Assembly: GCA_963930655.1 (NCBI GenBank)
Contig: OZ005603.1
Location: forward strand, 16,453,001 to 16,517,000
Length of the DNA stretch: 64,000 nt
Direction: 5' to 3'
Source: Myrica gale
Taxonomy: Eukaryota; Streptophyta; Magnoliopsida; Fagales; Myricaceae
In this document: piece after piece, positions 11,090-24,144 of the stretch
Position numbering within the stretch: position 1 is the stretch's first letter
How the letters are laid out: each line of letters begins with the position of its first letter
Translations under genes and position numbers: made by a program
Notes under the pieces: model-generated
Seen by the model: only the letters and a program-made list of their open reading frames with translations
What the model was told of the DNA's origin: nothing
The model's database searches: none

Positions 11090-11711
11090 GTAAGGAAGAT
11101 TTTCTACATCCTGATGCAAGGCTTAGTTATGACCAGACCCACATGATGTGGCCTTTCCAGATAGTTGTCCGAGTAATCAAATAGATATGCTGGATATACA
11201 TGACAATATCTCTCAAGATCTTCCAGAAAGGAAATTACTGCGTGATGTTGTCCATGATTTTGGCATAGAACAACTTCCTCCGGTGTTTCGGGATAGTGGG
11301 GACGAGATAGGTGAAACCAATAGATTCTTAGAGAAAATTACGATTGAGGACTCCTTTTCTCCGATCATGGATGACAATCTATCCTCTGGTGCTTCCCTAG
11401 GGTCTGCTAAGATTTTTTATGTGTGTTTCATTTAGCGAGTGCTTCCCTTGGGATTTCAGGATTGGAAGATGATCCAACATTACTTTTTAATCTGAATGAT
11501 TTGGCATGTAGATGTAGCACGAGATCTGTCTCCTGGACTAGGAATAATTCGATCAACACCACCTGTCAACAGCTAAAAGCGAGAAAAAGGAAGAGAAGGC
11601 AATTATTTGATGAGTCTATAGTGTTGACTAATAAGTATGGTTGGTCCCCTAATAGATTTTTGAAGAAGTCACTTGAAGATACTAGTGATTTATTGCGGAA
11701 GATAGGGATGT
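11090..11711 (+). pseudogene. RAD21/SYN-type cohesin subunit gene fragment, left part
   Basis: RAD21 (alpha-kleisin) closes the cohesin ring that holds sister chromatids. The recognisable part is the plant RAD21 signature: IIRSTPPVNS (11538-11570) in one frame, then KARKRKRRQLFDES.VLTNK (from 11574) and LKKSLEDTSDLLRK (11659-11700) in another. Upstream, 11148-11410 encodes an acidic stretch with DVVHDFGIEQLPPVF and SFSPIMDDNLSSG, compatible with the RAD21 middle region. A frame change and an extra nine or so codons inside the conserved core show it is not functional as read. It is interrupted at 11711 by a solo LTR and resumes at 15017. No N-terminal SMC-binding domain was found nearby. Confidence 0.72.
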
Positions 11712-14700
11712 TGTAATACCCTCTAGTTTATTTTTCCTATAACTATCTTAATTAGTGAAAGTGAGATGATTTTATAAAGATTTGAAATTATTATCGATTA
11801 TCTTTACGTGCTAATATTTTACGAAATATCATTATTATCCTTTATTTGAGACTTTTGTTATCTATTAGCTCTTTAAATTTATAGTGAGTGAAATTTCATT
11901 AATAATTATTCTATTTAATGATTAAGTTAATTTTGTTGGCATTTTCTTTAGTTTTCTAGACATTGTAGCTTTAATCTCGATATTTGATTTTTATCTGCTA
12001 AGCTTAGATGTTATATTTTATTTAAGGTGCAAATTTCCTAAAAAATACATTTTCTTACCTATTCTGTACTTAATTGTCATTTGTTGCCATTTGTGTAAAA
12101 AAATTTACAAATAAGAAAATTTATATTCTTAATATTCTTAATTAATGTTTGTATTTAGGTTTCAAGGCTAAATAAAATGCTTATATAATACTTTGATATA
12201 TTTTATGAAATACCAATATATTTGAAAATTTTATGAATTGTTCTTTTTTTTCTCATTGCCTTAATTTCTAATTAAGTTGCCGAGTAAATTTCTATTTATT
12301 ATTTTGTCGAATTATTTCTTTCTTTAATTAATAGGAATTGTCTGTCTTAAATAATTTTTAAGCTTTGTAAATTATTTTTATTTAAAACATTTGATAATTT
12401 TGTTTTAATTGAAAAACAATAATAATTGTAATAAATAAAAATTTGTCATGTGTGAAAAGAAAGTGAAAGAAAAGAGAAGAAAAAGAATAAGAAAAAGAGA
12501 GGGAAAGGAAAATGAAGAGAAAAAGAAGAGTTTTCTAGAGAATCCAAAGGAGTGCTAGCATCAAGAGAGGTAAGGGCTAGTTTTATGCATATTTGGTTGG
12601 AAAAAATGTGGGTTTGAGCTTTGTTATACATGTTAGTTTCAGTGAAAAATATGTTCCATTTAGTTTTTATCATAATACAAAGTGTAGATGATAGTTGCAT
12701 GTGAAAATCTCACATTTCTATTGAAGTTCCATGCATGTTATGTTATAAATGAAAGCAAACATGAGCTGTGATGGTTTTGTGATGTTAAGGGCCATAGTCA
12801 GTGGCTGGAAAATGTGTTTTTGAAGACCAGTAGGCCACGGGTTGGTACTTGGTCTTTGATATACCTATTGTATGCAAGTATACTTATGTTTATGATGATT
12901 TTTACAAGCTTTTGGTGAGGAACTTTGTGATGAAAGGCTTCTAATGTTAGCTGAATGACAAGGGATGAATTTTATGGTTGAAATGACAGATCAAGGCCAT
13001 GGAAATGAAGCTAAGAGGGCTTGAGATGAAGTTGTAAAGCAAAATGTCCATGCATGTGTTGTTTGGATGATTTTGAAGAAAGTTATAATGTTGCATGTGA
13101 TTTTCGTTGCTAATCTATATTTTAATGCATGTTGTGATTATATTGTTTAAGTTCTTATGATTTGAATCATTAGATCTAAGGATTGTTGCACTTGAACATC
13201 ACATGCAATGGAAAAATTAGAACTTTTTAGTGAAAAATCCTTGCTGTCCAAAACGCCATTGAGAATCCCTTAGAGTCTTTGCATGAAAATTGGTCGACGT
13301 GTATTATATGGTCACAGTAGCTCCCACAAAAGTTTTTTGCCTAAATGAAGTTCAGGAAGGTCTAAAATGCCCCTGGAGGTCTCTAAGGGCAGTTTTGAAA
13401 TTTCATATAAAACGTTAGGTAAAAATATCCAAACTGGGAAAATAATTATATGGCTGTGTAGAGCATAAAAAATGAATAAGAAAGACCAAGATTGAGTCCA
13501 ATAAGAATAGGTTTAGGTGCTCAAATCACAAAGTCCGTTTAGCATCCTAATTGGACTTTAAGCCCGTTAACCCTAAACAAGCCTAGAAAAATTTGACACT
13601 TTAGGGATGGACCCAATAAGGTTTAAGAAGGCTAAAAAATCCTTCACTTGAGGATTTAAAGCAGATTTATTACTTAGTAATAAAATTACTTGTTTAATCC
13701 TTTATTTAGTCTCATTAAGAGAAAAAAGTTTATTAATTCTCTATTTAGTCTTATTAAAAATAAACTTTTATAAATTCTTAATTCAAGGAAATAGATCTTT
13801 TAATTTAGAACCATAAGACAAAGAGTTAATTTAAGAATTAAAAATCAGTTTATGAATGGATGCTTTTAATACACGCATATGAATGGATGTTTTTACGTTA
13901 CATCATTGTATGGATGGATGCTTTTAATACACACATAAATATCGTGCATTGATTGCATTCATGTCATACGAGTGAAAACAGATGTGAGGAAACCCTAAGC
14001 TTGCGAGGTGATTCCTGAAGAAAGGGTGACAGTACTGGACATATTAGGAGAGTGCAACCCCCTACTATAGGGAGTGGTGGGCTTCTTCTGGGCGCTACGA
14101 CATTGTTTTTAAGGGTCCTAATATAGGTGGCAAGGGACAGTCCCACGAGGAAAGGAGAGACACACAACTCGATTCTGGGGTGAACAGAGCAGACACCAGA
14201 AATACCTCAAGAAACCTTAATGATGAGCGAGTGCATTTCAAATGCATTGCATGCATTCTCTATACTGCTACTATGCCATTTTATGACTCAGATGATTGTC
14301 ATTATGCTATTTATCTCAAAGCATGAGTTATATTTGTTTGAGCATGTCCCCCTCCCCGACCTTATTGAGTTAGTAGGACTCACCTCTTTCTATTCTTGTG
14401 TTTGTACACTTTCAAATTATTGACAGAGCAAGAGAAATTTCGAGATCAGATGGATGGTTCACCCTTGGGACTTAGTTGCAGACTGTCTAGAGGCTTAGTG
14501 CTATATAGATTTATCAAGAGCTAAGGATATGTATGTCTTTTGGGCGGTTAGGTAGTCTATTTAACCTTGTTGATGGGAAATGTGTTGCGGGAGAGTTCAT
14601 TTGTCTTACATCATAATTTTATGTTTGATACACTTATTATGTTGATAACAACTATATATTTTGAATATTTGTTTAAATCTAGTTTAAAACTTTCCAAATA

Positions 14701-15016
14701 TACTTTTCTTACGTGATGACTTTTGGCTCTGACTAGCTACAATATATTTTTACCAGTATTTTTTTATTAGCCTACAATTTTAACTTTTAGTAGATTAATT
14801 TCTTTACATTAACTAAAATATATTTTAAACTTTTGAAACCTTTCTATATCATTTTTTAACTAAATTGTTATATCATTGAATTTTCTGCATTAAATTGAGG
14901 AAGGGTATTTTGGTCATTCAAACACCTGAGAGAATTTACGAGTTGTGACCCCATCATGTGTGCATTCTATTACTATAAAGAGAGCGTAGAGATCAGTACG
15001 AGCATGTAGCGTGACA
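11712..15016 (+). mobile_element. Solo LTR, about 3.3 kb, probably Gypsy (Tekay/Del-like)
   Basis: It starts TGTAATACCCTC and ends TAGCGTGACA, and is flanked on both sides by the perfect 5-bp target duplication GATGT (11707-11711 and 15017-15021). There is no coding sequence inside, so it is a solo LTR left by recombination. Length over 3 kb and the TGTAAYACCC start fit Tekay/Del-type Gypsy LTRs; the family is inferred. Orientation is taken from the TGTAA start. A related LTR 3' end lies at about 44220-44816. Confidence 0.85.
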
Positions 15017-15660
15017 GATGTCCCTTACTTTGCTTTGGCTATCTGGATGTTGGATAACAGCCTAAAGAATGATCAAGTTTTTAACTAGCCTTTTGTTAAC
15101 TAGTGAATGAGCCTTTCTTTTCTGGTCTTTTATGGCCGCAAACCATACATTTTAATACCAAATTGGGCTTCTGTGTGGATAGTTGTGTATGGATCTTTAT
15201 AATTTTTTCAAGAAGGAATGCATGACCTCAAAGCCCCATCTTGTACGAGCATGGGGCGGACAAAGAACCATTTTTTACTTAGAGAGCTCTCTACACCCTG
15301 CTAATGTTGCCCAAAAGTTGTGATTTTGAAAACCTCATTGGACTGATGGTTCCATGCAAGAGCATCCAAGTCACTCTGCAGGATGGTGGTCCCTATCAAT
15401 GGACATTTCTGGTGTCTTGTTGAATATGCTCTTATCCTATTCAGCTTTCCAGCCAATTTCGTTTCATTCATTCTTGCGAATCTATTCTCTGTACTACCAT
15501 CTCTCAACCTCCGTCTGTAGTTCATGGATAGCTTTGCCCCGGAGATGGAAGTTCTAATCAAGTAGACTGAAGCCCTAAGATGGGAAAGTTCTCTGTTTGT
15601 CCGCAACAATGAAAGGGATGAAGCGGCTGAGGATACTGGTTGGTTGGAAATATCATTTAA
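15017..15660 (+). pseudogene. RAD21/SYN-type cohesin gene fragment, right part
   Basis: Directly after the solo LTR, 15018-15090 encodes DVPYFALAIWMLDNSLKNDQ, which matches the RAD21 stretch that follows the 'LEDTSDLLRK' motif (typically VPCTALGIWKLNNSRRKDQ). Farther on, 15545-15655 encodes EALRWESSLFVRNN followed by EDTGWLEIS, resembling the 'RW.....EDTGWL' segment of plant RAD21 proteins. The rest is too decayed to follow, and the winged-helix C-terminus was not recognised. Together with the left part this shows one gene copy split by the LTR insertion. Confidence 0.65.
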
Positions 15661-15689
15661 CTAAGGGTTATTTTGTGATACATGTTCGA

Positions 15690-16244
15690 TCCTCGCTTAA
15701 GCATTTGAGTCTAATTTGCAAATGGAGGAGTTAGCCCCAAATATCTTCTTTCTAGAGTTCAGCAATGAGGGGGCTAGGGAGAAAGTGCTAAAACATTAAC
15801 CGTGGAATGCGAAAGGTTTTCTCATGGTGGTCAGGATTTTGCTACCTCAGTTAAACTAGTAGGAAGTGGATCTTAATACTACACCCCTATGGTTTCAGCT
15901 CTATGGGGTGCGTTCGAATCAGTCAAATGAAGATACAACTCGTACTATCGGGGGGATTTATTAATGAGGTGTTGGAGATTGAAGGGAAGAAGAATAGAAG
16001 GATATGGTAAGGGATAGTCTCCAATAGTTCGTGTGGATATCATTTGGAGTACTACTCCGTTAGGTTTACTCAAAATAATAGAAGCTTAGGCTATAAGCAA
16101 AAGTTAGGCCCACAAAAACACGTAAGTTTTGGTGTGGTTCCCAATGTCCACGGGCTCCAATGGTGGCATTTGAGTAACAAAAGGTTGTTGAAGGAGGAGG
16201 TGGCAGTGGCCGCTCAAGTGGGGTCTAGTGATGGAAGTGTTTGA
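15690..16244 (+). pseudogene. DUF4283 domain relic (LINE ORF1-type)
   Basis: 15722-16010 reads across two frames as MEELAPNIFFLEFSNEGARE, KVLKH.PWNAKGFLMV and EVDLNTTPLWFQLYGV, then GGFINEVLEIEGK, the classic DUF4283 pattern (LFLF.F....R..VL...PW.....L.L...W........TTPFWVQ.HGLP...M.......IG..IG.VLE.D). In plants this domain sits with a zinc knuckle in L1-type LINE ORF1 proteins. An in-frame stop replaces a residue before PWNAKG and the frame shifts near 15790. No ORF2 follows, so it is a fragment. Confidence 0.68.
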
Positions 16245-16417
16245 TCACCATTTCATTGGTGATCGAAACATAGACTAAAATCTGAATCGTCAGCAAACGG
16301 TTTTGTTGGAGTTCCACACAGCCGCTCCCTATGAGCGCTTTTAGAACAGGCTCACTATGTGTGATATCAAAAGTAAAAAAAATTGAGTGGTGCTATCCAT
16401 ACACTAATTTGTTTTGG

Positions 16418-16490
16418 GAGGAATGACGGCTCAATGGTCTGACAAGTAGTATCAAAGCCAAGAGGTCATGGGTTCGATTTGCAAAAGTCT
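16418..16490 (+). other. tRNA-derived SINE-like sequence with A and B boxes
   Basis: 'gacggctcaatggt' (16425-16438) resembles the RNA polymerase III A box and 'ggttcgattt' (16471-16480) the B box, about 33 bases apart, as in tRNA-derived SINEs. The stretch 'agtatcaaagccaagaggtcatgggttcga' is also met in many plant repeats. No poly(A) tail or target duplication was seen, so it may be a partial copy. Confidence 0.4.
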
Positions 16491-16499
16491 CATCATAAG

Positions 16500-19400
16500 A
16501 AGGGATGGTTAGAGTTCCCCTTGGGTTTAAGTTCATGGCTGGCTGACTTGTCCTCTAAGTCACTCGTGTCATCTTTCTTAGAATGAGACGCTTTCTTCTC
16601 TTTGAACTTCTTCCCCTTGGGCTTAAGTCCATTACCATTAGAGAACCTTTCTCATGTATGATAAGTTTCCCAGCTGCTTGCAACATATTGAGCAGCTCTG
16701 ACAAAGTCACTACCATCTTGTTCATATTATAGTTTAATATGAACTGGTTGAACGAGTCAACTCTAACAAAGTCACTACCATCTTGTTCATATTATAGTTT
16801 AATATGAACTGGTTGAACGATTCAGGCAAAGATGCCAATATCGCTCCAACCTTTGTCTCACCATCTATCTTCACACCTAGTGTTTCCAGTTCAGTGATGA
16901 ACGCTATCATCTTCAGCACATGATCTCGAACTGGAGCACCCTCGTGCAGACCGACTATGCTCTCCAAATAATTCTTGGATATATGAAAGCATGTCTTTTG
17001 CACTAGCTAGGCCTTCACACTGCTTCTGTAATATATTGGTCATCGAGGCCAACATATAACATCGAGCAAGTTCATCTGCCTCATGCCAATTATCATAAGA
17101 AACTATTTGCTCTTGCGTGGCATCAGCTAAAGCAAGCTGAGGGATCTTATCCTTAAGGACATCAACAACTTTTTCAACCGTGAGTACTATCATGAGATTC
17201 CTCTTCCAATCAAGTAAGTTTGGCCCAGTTAATTTGTTATCATCTAAAATTCTAGACAATGGGTTCGACATAATAATCTGCACATAGTAAGAAAGAAATC
17301 ACATGTATATAAAATTTCCATTAGTATAAGGTTTTTTTGAATAACTAATGGTTCTTCCAACTGAATCACATCAGCCAAAGAAAATGCAGAATATAACCTT
17401 TATATTCGTTGTTGGCAATTGGTATCAAGAACTTCTACCTTATGTAAACATGATCCTATTTTAGTGACCATCCAACAACTTGTACTAGCGAATAACAACT
17501 ATTCATCACGAATCCATCTCATGTCATATACTATGTGTATACAAATATTCGTGACCCTTGATTTTCTTTTGGCCACCAGACATAAACGCAATCTTCACTA
17601 TTTTAGCAGACGTTTTATTTGGTTAAGTGCAATCAACGTCTGAGTGACATGTAATTTTATAATGGGTCGGCATTGCTATTTTAGTCAACACCCCCACCAC
17701 TCATACACGCTCACTTATCTTCTCAAGAAAGTACATGGAACAAGTTATAAGATCAATCATTAGTGTTAACTATTTTAGTTTTAACCAACATCAACCAAAT
17801 ATCCGTAAAAAAAATTAGGGATTTTTTAAAGTTAAAACTGGGTCAACCTAGTCAAACCGAGTTGGTCAGACGAGTCTGCCCGATCAAACCGGTTGACCTT
17901 GACCCATGGGTCCGGGTCCGACCCGTACCCCAATCCGAACGGGTCAGGCACTGAATCCCTGTCCAACCCGATCCAGCTACCCTTACAGGTCGACCCTATT
18001 GGGTCACACCCATGAATCTGGCCATGGGTCGACCATAAGGTCACGGGCTGGCCTTTTTGGGCCAGGCGCGGTCTACCCTTGCAGCTCACAACCTTTTCTC
18101 TCTTTTTTTTTTCTTTTTTTTAACCAACTCGACTTTTAAGCATAAACGGGCCTCTCTTTCAGGCCGGTCCAACACCTTTTAAAACAACTGGACCTTTTCT
18201 TTTGAAATGTAAAACTATGGCCCAAACTTTAAAACACAGCCCATCAGTCCCTAAAGAATTGGAAACGGGTCGCGTTGGGCAACTTTTGCCCGACCAGCTT
18301 GGCCCAAACGGGTGATCGAGGGATTTAAATCCTTTGGGCGCTGTTTGGTCCTTGGGGAGGGGCTGACGGCAGCCAGCGCAGCTGGCCGCCAGTCGCCATG
18401 GCTGGCCATGCCCAACTGCCTACAGGTCGGTTAGGCGCCGGCCAACCCTTGTCTAGCCACCCCACGACCGGAGGTGGCCAAGGGTAGCTGTGGGGAGCCA
18501 AAAGGCTCTACTTTGTGTACCCCAATGGGTACACAGCTACAACGGCAGCCCTTGGCATCCAGGCCATGCGGCGCCACTCCTGCTGCCGCCAGGCATAACA
18601 TCGGTCCTACTAGGTGTGGCCTAAGGCCGATCGGCGCTGCCACCGGCAGTGGAGAAAGGGAGGCCTAGAGAACTTTTTTCTCATCCCTTTGGTTTTTCTC
18701 TCCCTCTTTTTTGTGATTCTCTTCATCAAAACAAGGATTTTTACGAAAACACAACAACTATATCTCATAAAAATTCCATCACTTCTAATAGATTCACAAT
18801 CACAACAATGGAAAAATAGAGATCTGCATTTTTCTTCATCTCTTCTTTCACTTACAGAGACTAGAATAAGGGGCATGAACTCTTCTTTCTTTTTGCCTGA
18901 TCATCACCTGTGCCAAAATCCAATTTTCCACAAGCAAAACCAACATGCAATTAGAGATCTATGAAACAGATTCACAACCTACAGATCTAGATCAGTGAAC
19001 GATTCACCAAAAAAAATGTTGAAACTTTCTTATCTCACAAGAAATTGATCTCTACGGGCATGATAGGCTTTCAAAGAACAATATGAACAGATCTTAACAA
19101 GAGAACCAACAAGTTGTTCCCCTTTGTCAAACACGAAGCACCCACTCAGAGAAAACAAAAAATTCCTTTTCCCCTTTACAAACACGCTTGCAGCAAGAGA
19201 GAATAAATAACCAATTCTCATAAATCTCTGACGAAAATTCACATCCAAGCTTATAACCACATGCTATATGGTACAGATTAACAATTAATCAACAATAATT
19301 GTGTTTCTCCGCATCAAATCTCATTTGAACGCGAAGACCACGAAACTTTTCATGCGCTTGAGGTAGAGAGAAACTCTAACCTCAGCCGTGTGATTTAACA

Positions 19401-20013
19401 AACCTTGCTCCAATACCGTTTAAGGATCGCACAACGGAAGTTCCAGAATCGTTGAAATCTAGTAGTCCAAGCGTTCTATGTCCTTCAGATTCACGCACAC
19501 AGTTCTTGAGAGAGAACGCTTCTCGTGAAAATGATTTTCTTCTCTTCTCAATTGAAGTTCTGAGCTATTTATAATTGTTTCTTCAGAACTTCTCATGTGC
19601 TTATGCGTAGGATCTGTGGGGATTTCAAATCTCGGTCGTAGGATCATCATGAAAAACTCTTTTTCATTTAACTCCCTTATATTCTGTATTCCGAACTTAT
19701 GGACTTCTAAAAATTGTGATAATGTTCATTAACATATCACAATTGACCCTCAAGATAGTGAGACTATTTTTCGTGAAATATTTTTTGCTAACAATTATTT
19801 GTTTATTTATCCTTCCACCATACTATATTCCACATGAACTAATAGGACCGAAACAATATCACTGATTAAGTCCCTAGCTCATATAATTCTTAATTCACAA
19901 TCTGTAACTCGTTGGACTCTCAAATTGTTTCTAAAAATAATTTCACAAATAAATATATAATATATATTAATTTCGAAACCATTTTCGCAAAAGTCCACTG
20001 GCTAGTTATTTCG
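16500..20013 (-). mobile_element. Broken Copia element: gag, long leader and 5' LTR, reverse orientation
   Basis: On the minus strand, 17283 leftwards to about 16560 encodes a Copia gag domain: MSNPLSRILDDNKLTGPNLL, DWKRNLMIVL, RCYMLASMTNILQ, IQELFGEHSRSAR, then HVLKMIAFITELETLGVKID and ILASLPESFNQFILNYNMNK, with a lysine-rich linker reaching 16500. To the right lies a long GC-rich leader (about 17900-18660), a primer-binding-like sequence (minus strand GGTATTGGAGCAAGG near 19405-19420) and LTR sequence from about 19420 to 20010. The LTR family is the one seen at 41815, 53390 and 55495. The element is broken; several breaks are visible and only its 5' part was recognised. That the LTR and gag belong to one insertion is an inference. 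Confidence 0.65.
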
Positions 20014-23000
20014 CAACAAAACAAGGAGATAAAGATTCCAAAGAAATACAAGCTACAACGGAGATAGTAGCAAGAAGAATGAGATTATTTGTTTTGGATG
20101 CAAAAAGTCAGGACACGTAAAAACGGATTGCCCTAACCTTGCAACCCATAAGAAATCCAAGAATTTCAAAGACAAGAAGAAAGCCTTCTTGGCTGCATGG
20201 GGAGAATCCGACGATAGTGATGTGGAAGAAGTAGCAAATCTATGCTTCATGGCAAAGGATGACGAAGAAGAGGTACAAGAATCTTCAACTTCTTTATTCT
20301 CTTTTGATGAATTACAAGATGCTTTTAATGAACAATACATTGAATTAAAAATCATATTTTCAAAGTATTGTTGTCTAAAAAAGAATCATGAAATGCTCAT
20401 TCAAGAAAGTGATTCTTTAAAATCTCAATTGGTTTCTCTTAAAGAGAATCTTGCAAAAGTCACAAAGGAAAAAGAAAATGTTGTACAAGAAGAGTCAATA
20501 GATTTAAAATTGGAAAACAATTGTTTAAAAGAAAAAGTTGACTCTCTTACTCAAGACCTTGCTAGATTTACTCAAGGAAAGAAAAACCTTGAAATTCTTC
20601 TTGGCTAACAAAGGTGCTGCTTTAACAAAAGTGGCATTGGGTATGATTCTTTCAAGAATAAAAAATCTTATTCCTATATGATTACAAAATCTTCTCCATC
20701 ATTTATTATGTGCAACTTTTGTGGGAAGAATGAAGACATTTCACACACTTGTCCAACTAGAAAGAAAACCACCCAAGGAATCAAATTTGTATTTATTCAA
20801 AAAGACAAGGTGAAAGAATTTATTTCTAACACCAAAGGACCCAAAAAGATTTGGGTACCAAAGATCAAAAGTTGATTTATTTTGCAAGTGTGCTTGAAGT
20901 CCAAAAACATAACAGGAACATTGGGTTCTTGATAGTGGATGCTCCAAGCACATGACTGGAGACAAGAGTTGGTTCAGTTCTCTTTCTCACAAAGTAAAAG
21001 GATCGGTTACCTTTGGTGATAATGGCAAAGGGAAAATTCTTGGTGTTGGTAGCATTTGTTGGGCTTAGATTCGAAAATGTGTATACAGTTCATTTAGAGA
21101 GCATTTCCTCAGAAAACATAAAATGTCTTTCAGCTCGAAATGATAAGGATAGTTGGTTGTGACATAGAAGGCTTGCTCATGCAAGTATGAATTTGATTTC
21201 AAAACTAGCCAAAAAGAATTTAGTTTCCGATTTGCCTAATATTATCTTTTAAAAGAATAAAATTTGTGAGGCTTGTCAAAAGGGCAAACAAATCAAAACC
21301 TCTTTTAAACCTAAAAATGTAGTGTCCACTTCTAGACCACTTCAACTTCTACACATGGATCTATTTGGTCCAACCCGAGCATTAAGTTGTAGTTGATGAT
21401 TTTAGTAGATTCACATGGGTGATATTTCTAGCTTATAAAGATGAGGTCTTTCATGCTTTTGAAAAACATAGCAAGAAAATTCAAAATGAAAAAAGATTTG
21501 CTATTTCTAGTATAAGGAATGATCATGGAAAAGAATTTGAAAATTCCTCCTTTGAAAAATTTTGTAGTGAAAATGGCATTAACCATAACTTCTCGGCTCC
21601 TAGAACTCCTCAACAAAATGGTGTTGTAGAGAGGAAGAATAAGACTCTTGAAGAAATGGCTAGAACCTTGCTATGTGAAAGCAACTTGTATAACTATTTT
21701 TGGGCTGAGGCCGTTAGCACAAGTTGTTATGTTATGAATCGTTGCATGATTAGACCTATTCTTAGGAAAACCCCTTATTAGCTATGGAATGAAAGAAAAC
21801 TCAATATTGGCTACTTTCATGTTTTTGGTTGCAAATGTTTTGTACTCAACAACAACAAAGATAATTTGGGTAAGTTCGATGCCAAGACGGATATTGGTAT
21901 ATTTCTTGGGCACTCAACTTCTAGTAAAACCTTACGTGTTTTTAATAAGCGTACCTTGGTTGTAGAAGAATCAATTCATGTTGCTTTTGATGAGTCTGAC
22001 ATACTTGTGAGAAAAGATGATGAGGATATTGTAGATCTTAATAAAAAGGTGGAAAAACTTACAATTGACAAAGACAAAGAAAACACTCTTGAGAAAGAGC
22101 AAGAACCTCAAGGGATTCAAGAAGAGTCTCAACAAGATAAAGATGATCTACTGAAATCATGAAAATACATCAAAAGTCATCCTCTTCAGCAAATCATTGG
22201 TAATGTGGAGAAAGGGGTAAGCACTCGCTCTTCTTTAAATCAAGCTAATAATTTTGCTTTACTTTCACAACTTGAGCCTAAAAATTTTCTTGAGGCTAAA
22301 GATGATGAAAGTTAGATCCATGCCTCGGAAGATGAATTAAAACAATTTGAGAAAAACCATGTATGACATCTAGTTCCTAGACCCAAAGATTATCCAATTA
22401 TTGGTACAAAATGAGTTTTTAGAAACAAAATGGATGAATCCGGGTTGTTGTAAGGAACAAATCAAGATTAATAGCCCAATGTTATAATCAAGAAGAAGGA
22501 ATATATTTTGATGAAACATTTGAACCCGTTGCCCGTTTAGAATCATTTCGTATGTTACTTGCTTTTGCTTGCTTCAATGATGTTAAATTCTTTCAAATGG
22601 ATGTAAAAAATGCCTTTTTGAATGGATTCCTCTATGAGGAAGTATATGTTGAGCAACCACCGGGTTTTGAAAATGAAAATCTTTCTAAACATGTGTATAA
22701 GCTCACAAAAACACTATGGTTTGAAACAAACACCTCGGGCACGGTACAAAAGGTTGAGCTCATTTCTCATTAAAAATAGTTTTTCACGAGGCAAAATTAA
22801 TACTACCCTTTTTATTAAAGAAAAGACAATGATTTGTTGATTGTTCAAATTTATGTTGATGATATCATTTTCGGATCAACTAATGAATTCTTGTGTCAAG
22901 AGTTCTCACAAGTAATGCAAGGTGAATTTGAGATGAGCCTCATGGGAGAATTAAACTATTTCCTTAGACTTCAAATCAAACAAAGCAATGAGGGGATCTT

Positions 23001-24144
23001 CATCAACCAAACAAAGTATTCTAAAGATCTTCTCAAGCTATTCTCTATGGAAAACTCAAAACCAATGAACACACCTATGAGTCCATCAACAAAGATGGAA
23101 AAAGATGAAAAAGGTAAGGATGTGGACCAAATCAAATACCGAGGTATGATTGGATCCTTACTCTATCTTACCGCTAGTAGACCAGACATAATTCTTAGTG
23201 TTTGCATGTGTGCTAGATATCAATCATGTCCTAAAGAATTTCATCTCTTTGAGGTTAAATGAATTTTTAGATATCTTGTTGGAACTCGAAATCTAGGATT
23301 GTTTTATCCTAAGAGTGTTAAATTTAATTTACTAGGATACTCGGATGTGGACTATGCTGGTTGTAAAATTGAGAGAAAGAGTACTAGTGGTGCTTGTCAA
23401 TTCCTTTGCCCCTCACTAGTCTCTTGGTGTTGCAAGAAACAAAACTCCGTAGCTCTATCAACTACGAAAGCTGAGTATATTGCTGTGACCAATTGCTGTG
23501 CACAAGTTTTATGGATGAAACAACAACTAGAAGATTTTAATCTTCATTACTCTCTCATCCCAATAAAACGTGACAACACTAGTACTATAAACCTTACTAA
23601 AAATCCAATTCAGCACTCTAGGACAAAACACATTGAGATAAAAACATCACTTTATTTGTGATCATACTCAAAGAGGGGTTATAGTTCTTGAGTTCGTAAA
23701 TACCGACCTTCAATTGGCGGACATTTTCACAAAACCCCTTAATGAGGATATATTTTTTTTTATTCGACAAGAGATAGGAATGAGATTTCCTTTGGATTAA
23801 TGTGATGAAATAGGCTTGTTTTGTTGTTTTGATTATACTTCTTTGATTGCTTAGAACATGGCTTGATCAATATGCTAAAGTGTTTCATGATAGTATAATT
23901 TCAATTACTATTTGTTGAAAATTCTCTGAAGAAATTTTCTTTGCAAAGGACATGTCAACACTTGGTAATCCAAGTGTCAACACTTCTGGTTTCCATGGTG
24001 TTTTGCACCAAGGAAGTATGTGTCAACACATTAGCTTCAGTTCTTGAGCTTCTTCAAATTTTGCTTTTGGGTACATGTGCAAAGTGCTGACACATTGATA
24101 CAATGTGTCGACACATATATCGGGCACAATATTTTTAAAAATGG

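Noticed and set aside
16446-16462. 'agtatcaaagccaag' as the primer-binding site of a Copia element
   Set aside because: It lies on the plus strand to the left of a minus-strand gag, so it is on the wrong side and strand for that element; with A- and B-box-like motifs around it, a SINE-type origin fits better.
18431-18668. GC-rich open frames on both strands as coding
   Set aside because: They overlap each other on opposite strands in the leader region of a Copia relic and carry no motif; GC content alone keeps the frames open.
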